Origin: Xenopus tropicalis
Taxonomy: Eukaryota > Chordata > Amphibia > Anura > Pipidae
Direction: 5' to 3'
DNA length: 64,000 bases
Assembly: GCF_000004195.4 (NCBI RefSeq)
Contig: NC_030683.2
Coordinates: 106,681 to 170,680 of the forward strand
Made by a program: the position numbers and the translations under genes. Positions within the stretch are counted from its first letter, which is position 1; each line of letters begins with the position of its first letter. Positions 11,201-26,200 of the stretch are shown one piece after another. The notes beneath the pieces were generated by a model. That model was given only the letters and a program-made list of their open reading frames with translations. It was not told the origin of the DNA and did no database searches.

Positions 11201-14200
11201 TGACAAGGCTGGTGAATAAATGAGGCCTATCTTGTATTCTCTATGCATGTTGGATGTTTAGGTCCCCTATTACCCCTGCCCCTGACCCTATCGAAGCAAT
11301 AAAGCAAAATCCAGTTCTTCTTCATTTCCCAGCTGTTCCAGCACTTGGTGCAGAAGAGGAGACATGTTCATTGGACCTTCGGCCCCATTACCTGTTACCT
11401 CTATGACCTGAACGAGATTGACACGTGGGAAGACGCTCAGTCGGTGCTGAGTCTGGTGGTGTCAGAGAAAAACAAAGAGGTAAATCGCCTGTCACTGTTA
11501 CCCCCACAATGTGGGGAAGGGAAAGACACACCCCTGCCCATTTATTGGCTGAGAACCTATTGTGTGTCTCAGTACAGAGCCTGATAGGCTATTGGCCATA
11601 ATTAATTGGCACATAAAATATGGGTTGTTTATGGGCTATATTTCTATAGAGACCTACAATGTTCAGATGTATAGTTTCCCTTTAATTACTATAGTGTTGG
11701 TCGGACACTAATTTTGCTTCCACATCAGATACGGGTTGATCCCTCCTTGAGCTGATTTCTTACCGCCTATCATTTGAAAATCAAAAAGAAACACATGAAA
11801 TAATTCATTTGCGTGTTCTAGGTCTCCGTCCTCTTAAAGGGGTATTTCACCTTTGAGGGAACTTTTAGGATGATGCACCCCCACTTTCCGATTACTTCAC
11901 CCCCACTGTCTGACTATTGCACCCCCGCTGTCCGACTACTTCACCCCCACTGTCTGACTACTGCACCCCCGCTGTCTTACTACTGCACCCCCACTGTCCG
12001 ACTACTTTTCCCCCCCGCTGTCTGACTACTGCACCTCCACTATCCGACTACTTCACCCCCACTGTCTGACTACTGCACCCCCGCTGTCCGACTACTGCAC
12101 CCCCACTGTCCAACTACTGCACCCCCACTGTCTGACTACTGCACCCCCCACTGTCCAACTACTTCACCCCCACTGTCTGACTACTGCACCCCCGCTGTCC
12201 GACTACTGCACCCCCACTGTCCAACTACTGCACCCCCACTGTCTGACTACTGCACCCCCCACTGTCCGACTACTGAACCCCCACTGTCCCACTACTGCAC
12301 CCCCGTCCGACTACGTCCGACTACTGCACCCCCACTTTCCGACTACTTCACCCCCACTGTCTGACTACTTCACCCCCCGCTGTCCGACTACTGCACCCCC
12401 ACTGTCCAACTACTGCCCCCCACTGTCCCTCCACTGCACCCCCACTGTCCAACTACTGCACCCCCACTGTCCAACTACTGCACCCCCACTGTCTGACTAC
12501 TGCACCCCTACTGTCCAACTACTGTGCCCCCGCTGTCTGACTACTGCACCCCCCACTGTCCCACTACTGCACCCCCCACTGTCCCACTACTGCACCCCCA
12601 CTGTCTGACTACTTCACCCCCACTGTCCTACTACTGCACCCGCCACTGTCCCACTACTGCACCCCCCACTGTCCCACTACTGCACCCCCCACTGTCCCAC
12701 TACTGCACCCCCCACCCCCACTGTCTGACTACTTCACCCCCACTGTCCTACTACTGCACCCCCCACTGTCCCACTACTGCACCCCCACTGTCCCACTACT
12801 GCACCCCCCACTATCCGACTACTGCACCCCTGCTGTCTGACTACTGTGCCCCCACTGTCCTACTACTACACCCCCACTGTCTGACTACTGCACCCCCACT
12901 GTCCGACTACTGCACCCCCACTGTCTGACTACTGTGCCCCCACTGTCCTACTACTACACCCCCACTGTCTGACTACTGCACCCCCACTGTCTGAGTACTA
13001 CACCCCCACTGAGTATTTTTGTTCCCACAGACGACACTGGATATAAATTGCATAGGGTCTGCATCTCACTGCCTGTTTGTATATAATTACAGGCGCGGCG
13101 GATTCTAGATATTTCGCCAGTAAAAGAACTGGTAAAGAGAAAGTGGCAGCGCTTTGGCCGACCCTATTTCTGTCTCCTGGCGGCCGTCTATGTCCTGTAC
13201 ATGGCGTGTGTCTCCATGGTTTGTGTCAACCGACCCCTGAAGCCGAGACCTGATAACGTCACCGACCCCAGAGACATGACCCTATTGGTACAGAAACCCC
13301 TGACGGTGAGTGGCCCCCAGAATAGAAATTTCATTTATCTCTATATAGTTTGGCAATAAGTGGGGTGCAGTTTGCCTTACTCAGTGTAGAATAAGTGGGG
13401 TGCAGTTTGCCTTACGCAGTGTAGAATAAGTGGGGTGCAGTTTGCCTTACTCAGTGTAGAATAAGTGGGGTGCAGTTTGCCTTACGCAGTGTAGCATAAG
13501 TGGGGTGCAGTTTGTCTTACGCAGTGTAGCATAAGTGGGGTGCAGTTTGCCTTACGCAGTGTAACATAAGTGGGGTGCAGTTTGCCTTACACAGTGTAGC
13601 ATAAGTGGGGTGCAGTTTGCCTTACACAGTGTAACATAAGTGGGGTGCAGTTTGCCTTACACAGTGTAGCATAAGTGGGGTGCAGTTTGTCTTACACAGT
13701 GTAGCAAAAGTGGGGTGCAGTTTGTCTTACACAGTGTAACATAAGTGGGGTGCAGTTTGCCTTACACAGTGTAGCATAAGTGGGGTGCAGTTTGTCTTAC
13801 ACAGTGTAGCAAAAGTGGGGTGCAGTTTGTCTTACACAGTGTAGAATAAGTGGGGTGCAGTTTGCCTTACGCAGTGTAACATAAGTGGGGTGCAGTTTGC
13901 CTTACACAGTGTAACATAAGTGGGGTGCAGTTTGCCTTACACAGTGTAGCATAAGTGGGGTGCAGTTTGCCTTACTCAGTGTAGAATAAGTGGGGTGCAG
14001 TTTGCCTTACGCAGTGTAGAATAAGTGGGGTGCAGTTTGCCTTACTCAGTGTAGAATAAGTGGGGTGCAGTTTGCCTTACACAGTGTAGCATAAGTGGGG
14101 TGCAGTTTGCCTTACGCAGTGTAGAATAAGTGGGGTGCAGTTTGCCTTACACAGTGTAGAATAAGTGGGGTGCAGTTTTCCTTACGCAGTGTAGCATAAG

Positions 14201-17200
14201 TGGGGTGCAGTTTTCCTTACTCAGTGTAGAATAAGTGGGGTGCAGTTTGCCTTACGCAGTGTAGCATAAGTGGGGTGCAGTTTGCCTTACACAGTGTAGC
14301 ATAAGTGGGGTGCAGTTTGCCTTACGCAGTGTAGAATAAGTGGGGTGCAGTTTGCCTTACGCAGTGTAGAATAAGTGGGGTGCAGTTTGCCTTACGCAGT
14401 GTAGCATAAGTGGGGTGCAGTTTGCCTTACGCAGTGTAGCATAAGTGGGGTGCAGTTTGCCTTACGCATTGTAGCATTAGTGGGGTGCAGTTTGCCTTAC
14501 ACAGTGTAGCATTAGTGGGGTGCAGTTTGCCTTACGCAGTGTAGCATAAGTGGGGTGCAGTTTGCCTTACGCAGTGTAGCATAAGTGGGGTGCAGTTTGC
14601 CTTACGCAGTGTAGCATAAGTGGGGTGCAGTTTGCCTTACGCAGTGTAGCATAAGTGGGGTGCAGTTTGCCTTACGCAGTGTAGCATAAGTGGGGTGCAG
14701 TTTTCCTTACACGGTGTAAATAAGTGGGGTGCAGTTTGCCTTATGCAGTGTAGAATAAGTGGGGTGCAGTTTTCCTTACACGGTGTAAATAAGTGGGGTG
14801 CAGTTTGCCTTACACAGTGTAGAATAAGTGGGGTGCAGGTGCTGTCAGACCAAGGGCCCCATCAACGAGCCAATACGGTCCCCGATCCGATTGAAAAATC
14901 AAACCTGCCCTATCGAGATCTGCCCAATCTCAGGTCGGGGGAGCCCATCGTTGGTGCCCATACACGGGGAGATAAGCTGCCGAATCAGTATCAAGGGCCA
15001 ATATCGGCAGTTGATTGGCCCATGACACACAAGAGCCCAACCACCAATAATAATGCCCCACACCTTACGGACACTCTATGAAACCTTTACCTTTAGAGGG
15101 TCACAGCCCCACTATGCCTTTCGTTAGGTTTCATTGGGTGCCTGGTTCGTGATGTCAGAGTTCCCTCTGATCTGATCAAGTGATCAGTCCTCCCCTGGGC
15201 CCCTGTGTCCCCAGATGGGTGGCTTCTAGAAATTTCTAGAAGTCTCTCCTGATTGGTCCATTTGAATGATGTTAGCATGTACCAATTAGTTTCAGGAAGT
15301 TACCCATCCGCCATTAAGGGTATGCCAATCTCCATGTCTGCATCTTCATCATGACTGTTCTTCCTGACTAACTGGTTATCTACAGGGATCCATTCAGTGA
15401 TTCTGGCTCCGGTGAGCCTGACCCTTTCTTATTGTTAATTAGGGATTAGGTGTGACAGTTCCTTTCCCAGACCTTTGTCTTCTACACTAGGGAGGGTTCC
15501 TATTGTTTGGACCAGAAAAACTCATTAGACTGTTCCCTCTCGGAGAGTGAGAGGTTTCAGTAATGATTAATTAAATGTAAAAACCAATCATCTTATTAAT
15601 CATATTATTACAATGAATATACAAACTTGCCAAAGGTATTTGATGGAATCCTCCTTCCATTTGTAGTTGAGTTGAAGCAGCTTGAGGTGTGTGTGTGGGA
15701 GGCTCGGGAGGCTAAGGGGTCTTGTTGAGTCTCCACATAAACTGTTTATAGGGGGGGTCAGGTCACCCCTACTGGGCAGGATTGGACCATGGGATCTGGG
15801 GCATTTTATAATAATCAGGTCAATGTGGGAAACATGTGGGTGAAAGCAGAAAGTGTAGCTAAACTGTGGGAGCTCCTCCCCCTTCCTACTCCCATTGGTC
15901 CCCCCGAGGGATCTATAGAGTAGTGTGTTGGGCTGGACATTTGGGGGCCGATTTATTATAGTGTGTAAGGCAACACTACTGGTAATATTGCCCATTGTTA
16001 GTACAGAGGTAAGAGTGACCCTCGGACTGTGAATCCATCATTTAACCATAAGAATCTCCGCCCCCCAGGAATCCTACCTTACCTATGATGACCATGTCCG
16101 ATTGGCCGGTGAGATGATCAGTGTATCGGGGGCAATAGTCATTTTGCTGCTGAAGGTAATACCGGATCAGTACCACATTATACCAATGCCCTAAACCCTT
16201 TCCTTCTTGCTCTGTAACTCTCTTTATATAATTAACCCACAGTCCCGCTCACTTGTGCCCCTCCCACAGCCCCTGCCCCAGTGAGCTTACAATCTAAGGT
16301 CCCTATCCCATTCCCATCAGCCCCTGCCCCAGTGAGCTTACAATCTAAGGTCCCTATCCCATTCCCATCAGCCCCTGCCCCAGTGAGCTTACAATCTAAG
16401 GTCCCTATCCCATTCCCATCAGTCCTGCCCCAGTGAGCTTAACAATCTAAGGTCCCTATCCCATTCCCCATCAGCCCTGCCCAGTGAGCTTACATCTAAG
16501 GTCCCTATCCATTTCCCATCAGTCCCCTGCCCCAGTGAGCTTACACTCTAAGGCCCCTATCCCATTCCATCAGTCCCTGCCCCAGTGAGCTTACAATCTA
16601 AGGTCGCCTATCACATTCCCATCAGTCCCTGCCCCAGTGAGCTTACACTCTAAGGTCCTATCCCATTCCCATCAGTCCCCTGCCCCAGTGAGCTTACAAT
16701 CTAAGGTCCCTATCCCATTCCCATCAGTCCCTGCCCAGTGAGCTTACAATCTAAGTCCCTATCCATTCCCATCAGTCCTGCACCCAGTGAGCTTACAATC
16801 TAAGGTCCCTATCACATTCCCATCAGCCCCTGCCCCAGTGAGCTTACAATCTAAGGTCCCTATCCATTCCCATCATCCTGCCCAGTGAGCTTACAATCCC
16901 TATCACATCTGCCCCAGTGAGCAAGGTCCCTATCCCATTCCCATCAGTCCCTGCCCCAGTGAGCTTACAATCTAAGGTCCCTATCACATTCCCATCAGTC
17001 CCTGCCCCAGGAGCTTACAATCTAAGGCCCCTATTACATCACACACCCTAGGGCCAGTATGTATTTCAGGTGTGGAGGAGGGCAGGGTACCTGGAGGCAG
17101 AAATGGGGACAACCTACACATTCCTTTGAATCCAGTTTGAACCTAAGTTAATACCGAGCTTTACTCCTTTAGGTGCCGGATCTGCTGCAGATTAGGAGTG

Positions 17201-20200
17201 TGAGGTCCCTGACTCAGGCTGTCCATGGGGGGCCATTCACTCTCATTATGTAAGAAATGTTACCAAACTACAAAGCACTTTAACACTCTCTGTACTCTGT
17301 ATATTTGGTCTATATTCAGTATACATTCAGTATATATTCAGTATATATTCATTCGGTATATATTCTGGTATATTCAATATATATTCAGTATATATTCGGG
17401 ATATATTCGGGTATATTCAGTATATATTTGGTATATATTCAGTATATATACGGGTATATTCAGTATATATTCGGGTATATTCAGTATATATTCGGGTATA
17501 TTCAGTATATATTCAGTATATATTCGGGATAGATTCGGTTATATTCAGTATATATTCGGGTATATTCAGTATATATTCAGGATATATTCGGGTATATTCA
17601 GTATATATTCGGGATATATTCGGGTATATTCAGTATATGTATTCGGGATATATTCGGGTATATTCAGTATATGTATTCGGGTATATTCAGTATATATTCA
17701 GTCTATATTCAGTATATATTCGGGATATATTAGTGTATATTCAGTATATATTCAGTATATATTCGGTATATATTCTGGTATATTCAGTATATATTCGGGA
17801 TATATTCGGGTATATTCAGTATATATTCAGTATATATTCAGGTATATTCAGTATATATTCAGTATATATTTGGGATGGGAAATATTCGGGTATATTCAGT
17901 ATATATTCAGTATATATTCGGTAGGTATATTCAGTATATATTCGGGATATATTCAGGTATATTCAGTATATATACGGGTATATTCAGTATATATTCGGGT
18001 ATATTCAGTATATATTCAGTATATATTCGGGATATATTCGGGTATATTCAGTATATGTATTCGGGATATATTCGGTATATTCAGTATATATTCAGTCTAT
18101 ATTCAGTATATATTCGAGATATATTAGTGTATATTCAGTATATATTCAGTATATATTCGGTATATATTCTGGTATATTCAGTATATATTCGGGATATATT
18201 CGGGTATATTCAGTATATATTCAGTATATATTCAGGTATATTCAGTATATATTCAGTATATATTTGGGATATATTCGGGATATATTCGGGTTATTCAGTA
18301 TATATTCAGTATATATTCGGTATATATTCTGGTATATTCAGTATATATTCAGGATATATTCAGGTATATTCAGTATATATACGGGTATATTCAGTATATA
18401 TTCGGGTATATTCAGTATATATTCGGTATATATTCGGGATATATTCGGGTATATTCAGTATATGTATTCAGGATATATTCGGTATATTCAGTATATATTC
18501 AGTCTATATTCAGTATATATTCGGGATATATTCGTGTATATTCAGTATATATTCAGTATATATTCGGTATATATTCTGGTATATTCAGTATATATTCGGG
18601 ATATATTCGGGTATATTAAGTATATGTATTCGGGATATATTCGGTATATTCAGTATATATTCAGTCTATATTCAGTATATATTCGGGATATATTAGTGTA
18701 TATTCAGTATATATTCAGTATATATTCGGTATATATTCTGGTATATTCAGTATATATTCGGGATATATTCGGGTATATTCAGTATATATTCAGTATATAT
18801 TCAGGTATATTCAGTATATATTCAGTATATATTTGGGATATATTCGGGATATATTCGGGTATATTCAGTATATATTCAGTATATATTCGGTATATATTCT
18901 GGTATATTCAGTATATATTCGGGATATATTCAGGTATATTCAGTATATATACGGGTATATTCAGTATATATTCGGGTATATTCAGTATATATTCAGTATA
19001 TATTCGGGATATATTCGGGTATATTCAGTATATATTCAGTATATATTCAGTATATATTCAGTATATATACGGGTATATTCAGTATATATTCGGGATATAT
19101 TCGGGTATATTCAGTATATATTCGGGATATATTCGGGTATATTCAGTATATATTCGGGATATATTCGGTATATATTCAGTATATTCAGTATATATTCAGT
19201 ATATATTCGGTATATATTCAGTATATATTCGGTATATATTCTGGTATATTCAGTATTATTCAGTTTATATTCAGTATATATTCGGTTTATATTCAGTATA
19301 TATTCGGGATATATTCGGTTTATATTCAGTATATATTCGGTTTATATTCAGTAAATATTCAGTTTATATTCGGGATATATTCAGTATATATTCGGTATGT
19401 ATTCAGTATATATTCGGGATATATTCAGTACACCCCAAAACACTATGTAGATGTGTAAAACTGGCCCCCTTTTTTAAATGGCAGCATTTCCAGGCATTTT
19501 AAATGAGGGGGTTAACAGGAGAAAGCATTTGGCATTGGGAGAAGGGGCTAAAACTGTGAGATTCAGAATATTCAGGAGATTTTCCAGACAAGAAGGCGCG
19601 TGGCACAGAGTTAGACTTGGGACCCATGTTGTGGGTACGTAGGTATTTCTGAAACGGTGCCATACAGTCCCTATGTTCCCTGCCACTAGGGGGCACTATA
19701 GTTAGTGATAGGGATCTCCCTTCCATCTGAGACTTGTGGGTAACATTAGATGGTTAGCGCTATACTACAGACATCAGCCCTCTCTCTAATGGGAAAATTG
19801 CCCTTGTTACCCCCCGGGGTACAATCTAACTGTTTCTCTATCTGGGCAGCGTGGTGTTCCCCTGCCTGGTGCTGGTGGTGTTCATCATGCGTCTCACTAA
19901 CACGGACGGAGAAGTCATTCCCATGTCCATGGCGCTCGTCCTCGGCTGGTGTTACGTCATGTACTTTGCGCGAGGATTCCAGATGCTCGGCCCTTTCACC
20001 ATCATGATCAATAAGGTAAGTTTCTTGGAAAGATTGGGGTGACTGCAGCCCCCTCGCCCCCAGAGCTTACCTCTCCTGCCCCGGAGGGCGGGGTCCAGGG
20101 GCTTTCTGTACTATCAGAGCCAAATATCTGTTTTAAAGGGGGTGTAAACCCAATCATAACGCTGTCCCACTGCGCCCCCTAGTTTTGCTATAGAAGCTGC

Positions 20201-23200
20201 TAAAAAACATAATTATAAATGCAAGAAAATTCACCAAAGAGAATTCTACTGAGCAAAAACATAATTATAGATGCAAGAAAATTCACCAAAGAGAATTCTA
20301 CTGAGCAAAAACATAATTATAGATGCAAGAAAATTCACCAATGAGAATTCTACTGAGCAAAAACATAATTATAGATGCAAGAAAATTCACCAATGAGAAT
20401 TCTACTGAGCAAAAACATAATTATAGATGCAAGAAAATTCACCAATGAGAATTCTACTGAGCAAAAACATAATTATAGATGCAAGAAATTCACCAAAGAG
20501 AATTCTACTGAGCAAAAACATAATTATAGATGCAAGAAAATTCACCAAAGAGAATTCTACTGAGCAAAAACTTAATTATAGATGCAAGAAAATTCACCAA
20601 TGAGAATTCTACTGAACAAAAACTTTATTATAGATGCAAGAAAATTCACCAATGAGAATTCTACTGAGCAAAAACATAATTATAGATGCAAGAAAATTCA
20701 CCAAAGAGAATTCTACTGAACAAAAACATAATTATAGATGCAAGAAAATTCACCAAAGAGAATTCTACTGAGCAAAAACATAATTATAGATGCAAGAAAA
20801 TTAACCAAAGAGAATTCTACTGAGCAAAAACATAATTATAGATGCAAGAAAATTAACCAATGAGAATTCTACTGAACAAAAACTTAATTATACATTCAAG
20901 AAAAATCACCAATGAGAATTCTACTGAGTAAAAACATAATTTATAGATGCAAGAAAATTCACCAAAGAGAATTCTACTGAGCAAAAACATAATTATAGAT
21001 GCAAGAAAATTCACCAAAGAGAATTCTACTGAGCAAAAACATAATTATAGATGCAAGAAAATTCACCAATGAGAATTCTACTGAGTAAAAACATAATTTA
21101 TAGATGCAAGAAAATTCACCAAAGAGAATTCTACTGAGCAAAAACATAATTATAGATGCAAGAAAATTCACCAATGAGAATTCTACTGAACAAAAACTTA
21201 ATTTATAGATGCAAGAAAATTCACCAAAGAGAATTCTACTGAGCAAAAACATAATTTATAGATGCAAGAAAATTCACCAATGAGAATTCTACTGAGCAAA
21301 AACATAATTTATAGATGCAAGAAAATTCACCAATGAGAATTCTACTGAGCAAAAACATAATTATAGATGCAAGAAAATTCACCAAAGAGAATTCTACTGA
21401 GCAAAAACATAATTTATAGATGCAAGAAAATTCACCAATGAGAATTCTACTGAGTAAAAACATAATTATAGATGCAATAAATTCACCAATGAGAATTCTA
21501 CTGAGTAAAAACATAATTATAGATGCAAGAAAATTCACCAATGAGAATTCTACTGAGCAAAAACATAATTATAGATGCAAGAAAATTCGCCAATGAGAAT
21601 TCTACTAAGCAAAAACATAATTATAGATGCAAGAAAATTCACCAATGAGAATTCTACTGAGTAAAAACATAATTATAGATGCAAGAAAATTCACCAATGA
21701 GAATTCTACTGAGTAAAAACATAATTATAGATGCAAAAAAATTCACCAATGAGAATTCTACTGAGTAAAAACATAATTATAGATGCAAGAAAATTCACCA
21801 ATGAGAATTCTACTGAGTAAAAACATAATTATAGATGCAAGAAAATTCGCCAATGAGAATTCTACTGAGCAAAAACATAATTATAGATGCAGAAGAACTG
21901 ACCAACTGACCAGGCCCCTTGCTGGTACCTTACATATAGAGATAATGATGGCATTTTCCCGTCATTATATGGCACAGGAATCAGACATGGGGATAAAGGG
22001 ACAGACTTGTTCAGTGCTGGGAAACTGTGCTTATTGCTCCCAACTCCAATTGCAGGAACAGAGAACAGGGAGCCGGATTTACTAACATCAGCTGGGATTC
22101 TCATTGGAGAATTCTTTTGCATTTCAATGCAGCCGCTGGCCCTGGGGACTTGGGGGAAAGTTTTATTGTGCAATATTGCTTTAAGAATACAACCCTGATG
22201 TTGCTGGACTACAGCTCCCAGCATGCCTCACCCTTCATTATATGTTACATTATTCTGGGATTTGTAGTCCAGCAACAGCAGAGTAACATTTGGTTGAGCC
22301 ACGCTGTGCCGCTGGGTTTATATCCCCTTTAATGTTACTGGGAGCAACATTTTGCCGCCATTTGGGGGCGCTGGTGCCTGGGGCAAGTTTCTCAGATCCC
22401 CTCATGGCAGCAGCAGAAAATTAACAAAATGCCAGTTCTGCTGGGTTCTTATTGGGTCTCTATGCGATGGGGCTCAATACAGCGGGTTAGGGGTGGATAG
22501 AGGGAATACTAATAGGAGGGGAGCTGACACACAAATACAGTCCATTCTCTCAAGCTTTACCTACAGGATTAGGGACCCACCTTAGCAGACATTACGTTCT
22601 CAGGCGCAAACTTCCATACCGGCCATCAATTGTTACCGTAGAACAGAATCATTTACTATGAAAAAAATGGCCCCAAATAATCAAAAAGGATTTAAAAGCA
22701 GCAAACACTAAACTAAAGGTACCGGCTGCACCTGATGTGTTTGAATGGAAAGGGCACATTGGGGAGCATATTGGGGAGCACAGAGGGGAGCACATTGGGG
22801 AGCACAGAAGGGAGCACATTGGGGATTACAGAGGGGAGCACATTGGGGAGCACAGAGGGGAGCAGATTGGGGGACACATTGGGGAACACAGAGGGGAGCA
22901 CATTGGGGAGCACAGAGGGGAGCACATTGGGGATTACAGAGGGGAGCACAGAGGGGAGCACATTGGGGAGCACAGAGGGGAGCAGATTGGGGGACACATT
23001 GGGGAACACAGAGGGGAGCACATTGGGGAGCACAGAGGGGAGCACATTGGGGATTACAGAGGGGAGCACAGAGGGGAGCACATTGGGGAGCACAGAGGGG
23101 AGCAGATTGGGGGACACATTGGGGAACACAGAGGGGAGCACAGAGGGGAGCACATTGGGGAGCACAGATGGGAGCACAGAGGGGAGCACATTGGGGAGCA

Positions 23201-26200
23201 CAGAGGGGAGCACATTGGGGAGCACACTGGGGAGCACAGAGGGGTGCACAACCCAATACATCAGCCATTGTCCAGTCAAGTAGAGCATTCTATATGGAGC
23301 ATAGAGGGGAGCAGATTGGAGAGCACTGAGGGGAGCACAGAGGGGAGCAGATTGGGGAGCACAGAGGGGAGCACATTGGGGAGCACACTGGGGAGCAGAT
23401 TGGGGAGCACACTGGGGAGCACACTGGGGAGCAGATTGGGGAGCAGATTGGGGAGCACAGAGGGAAGCACATTGGGGAGCCCATTGGGGAGCACAGAGGG
23501 GAGCAGATTGGGGAGCACACTGGTGAGCAGATTGGGGAGCACATTGGGGAGCCCATTGGGGAGCACAGAGGGGAGCAGATTGGGGAGCACACTGGGGAGC
23601 ACAGAGGGGAGCACATTGGGAAGCATAGAGGGGAGCACAACCCAATACATCAGCCATTGTCCAGTCAAGTAGAGCATTCCCGGTGCTGCTTATTGGCGGA
23701 CAAAATTACAATGAAAAACCTGACAAGTTACAGGTACAAATTAGTTCCATTTGCTCAGTACAAGATCCCCAAAATGTCTGCATGATATTGGCACATAAAG
23801 GCTCTGTCTCAGGCAGCATCTTCCTCGGGGGTAACGCCCCTTGGCCGTGGGCTCTGGGAACAATATTTGCTTTGGAAATAACTGGTTTCTGTTGGATTTC
23901 TCTCCTACAAGCAAATGGCGCATAAAGCCCCCAGTAACAGAGACAATTACCCATCCAGTTATTTCCATCGAAACCCTGTGTAACTATTCTGTTTGCAGAT
24001 GATCTTTGGGGACCTCCTGCGCTTCTGGTGGTTGATGGTTGTGGTGATTTTTGGATTCTCTACAGGTGAGTAAAGACTTGGCACCAGTAATGGGGCAGTG
24101 GGAAGGGAGGGGAGTATGGGGGCAGTGGGAAGGGAGGGGAGTATGGGGCACTGGGAAGGGAGGGGAGTATGGGGCACTGGGAAGGGAGGGGAGTATGGGG
24201 CACTGGGAAGGGAGGGGAGTATGGGGCACTGGGAAGGAGGGGAGTATGGCACTGGAAGGGAGGGGAGTATGGGGCAGTGGGAAGGGAGGGGAGTATGGGG
24301 CAGTGGGAAGGGAGGGGAGTATGGGGCACTGGAAGGGAGGGGAGTATGGGCAGTGGGAAGGGAGGGGAGTATGGGGCACTGGGAAGGGAGGGAGTATGGG
24401 GCAGTGGGAAGGGAGGGGGTATGGGGCAGGGGAAGGGAGGGGAGTATGGGGCACTGGAAGGGAGGGGAGTATGGGGCAGTGGGGAAGGGAGGGGAGTATG
24501 GGGCAGTGGGAAGGGAGGCGGAGTATGGGGCCGTGGGAAGGGAGGGGAGTATGGGGCAGTGGAGGGGAGGGGAGTATGGGGGCAGTGGGAAGGAGGGGAG
24601 TATGGGGCACTGGAAGGGAGGGGGTATGGGGCACTGGAGGGAGGGAGTACTGGGGGCACTGGGAAGGGAGGGGAGTATGGGGCCGTGGGAAGGGAAGCGG
24701 AGTATGGGGCACTGGGAAGGAGGGGAGTATGGGCAGTGGGAAGGGAGGGGAGTATGGGGCAGTGGGAAGGGAGCGGAGTATGGGGCACTGATAAGGGAGC
24801 AGAGTATGGGGCACTGGAAAGGGAGGGGAGTATGGGGCACCGGGAAAGGTAGGGGAGTATGGGCACTGGGAAGGGAGGGGAGTATGGGGCACCGGGAAGG
24901 TAGGGGAGTATGGGCACTGGGAAGGGAGGGGAGTATGGGGCACTGGGGAAGGGAGGGGAGTATGGGGCACCGGAAGGGAGTGGAGTATGGGGCACCGGGA
25001 AGGTAGGGGAGTATGGGGCACTGGGAAGGGAGGGGAGTATGGCGGCATTGGGAAGGGAGGGAGTATGGGGCAGTGGGAAGGGAGGGGGAAGTATGGGCAA
25101 TGGGAAGGGAGGGGAGTATGGGGCACTGGGAAGGGAGCGGAGTATGGGGGCAGTGGGAAGGGAGGGGAGTATGGGGGCACTGGGAAGGGAGGGGAGTATG
25201 GGGCAGTGGGAAGGGAGGGGAGTATGGGGCATTGGGAAGGGAGGGGAGTATGGGGCAGTGGGAAGGGAGGGGAGTATGGGGCACTGGGAAGGGAGGGGAG
25301 TATGGGGCACTGGGAAGGGAGCGGAGTATGGGGCACTGGGAAGGGAGCGGAGTATGGGGCACTGGGAAGGGAGCGGAGTATGGGGGCACTGGAAGGGAGC
25401 GGAGTAGGGGCACTGGAAAGGGAGGGAGTATGGGGCAGTGGGAAGGGAGGGGAGTATGGGGCAGTGGGAAGGGAGGGGAGTATGGGGGCAGTGGAAAGGG
25501 AGGGGAGCATGGGGCACTGGGAAGGGAGGGGAGTATGGGCAGTGGGAAGGGGAGGGGAGTAATGGGCACTGGGAAGGGGAAGGAGTATGGGGCAGTGGGA
25601 AGGGAGGGGAGTATGGGGCAGGGAAGGGAGGGGAGTATGGGGCACTGGGAAGGGAGGGAAGTATGGGGCAGTGGGAGGGAGGGAGTATAGGGCAGTGGAA
25701 GGGAGGGGAGTATGGGCAGTGGGAAGGGAGGGGAGTATGGGGCACCGGGAAGGGAGGGGGAGTATGGGGCACCGCGTAGTAGGGGAGTATGGGGCACTGG
25801 GAAGGGAGGGGAGTATGGGGCACCGGGAAGGGAGGGAGTATGGGGCAACCGGGGAAGGGAGGGGAGTATGGGGCACCGGGAAGGGAGGGGAGTATGGGCA
25901 CCGGGAAGGGAGGGGAGTATGGGCACCGGGAAGTAGGGAGTATGGGGCACCGGAAGGGAGGGGAGTATGGGGCACCGGGAAGCGGAGATGGAGTATGGGG
26001 GCAGTGGGAAGGGAGTGGGAGTATGGGCACCGGGAAGGGAGGGGAGTATGGGGCAGTGGGAAGGGAGGGGAGTATGGCACTGGAAGGGAGGGGAGTATGG
26101 GGCAGTGGGAAGGGAGGGGAGTATGGGGCACTGGGAAGGGAGGGGAGTATGGGGCAGTGGGAAGGGAGGGGAGTATGGGGCACTGGGAAGGGAGGGGAGT

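Noticed and set aside
13351..14838. CRISPR-like regular direct repeats
   Set aside because: The 35-bp units are contiguous with no unique spacers, and the context is a vertebrate intron. The same holds for the 52-bp array at 20217-21893.
16236..17036. Cluster of GTGAG motifs as possible decoy donors
   Set aside because: The unit CAGTGAGCTTAC contains AGTGAG but is not related to the neighbouring exon, and is better explained as a plain minisatellite.
17225..19502. Tyr/Ile-rich open frames up to 412 codons
   Set aside because: Product of the TATTC-type array in gene A intron 10. There is no start context and no conserved domain.
22708..23677. Open frames on all strands with C-A-P or G-S-T-L repeats
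   Set aside because: 12-bp minisatellite, with all six frames largely open. No supporting gene structure.
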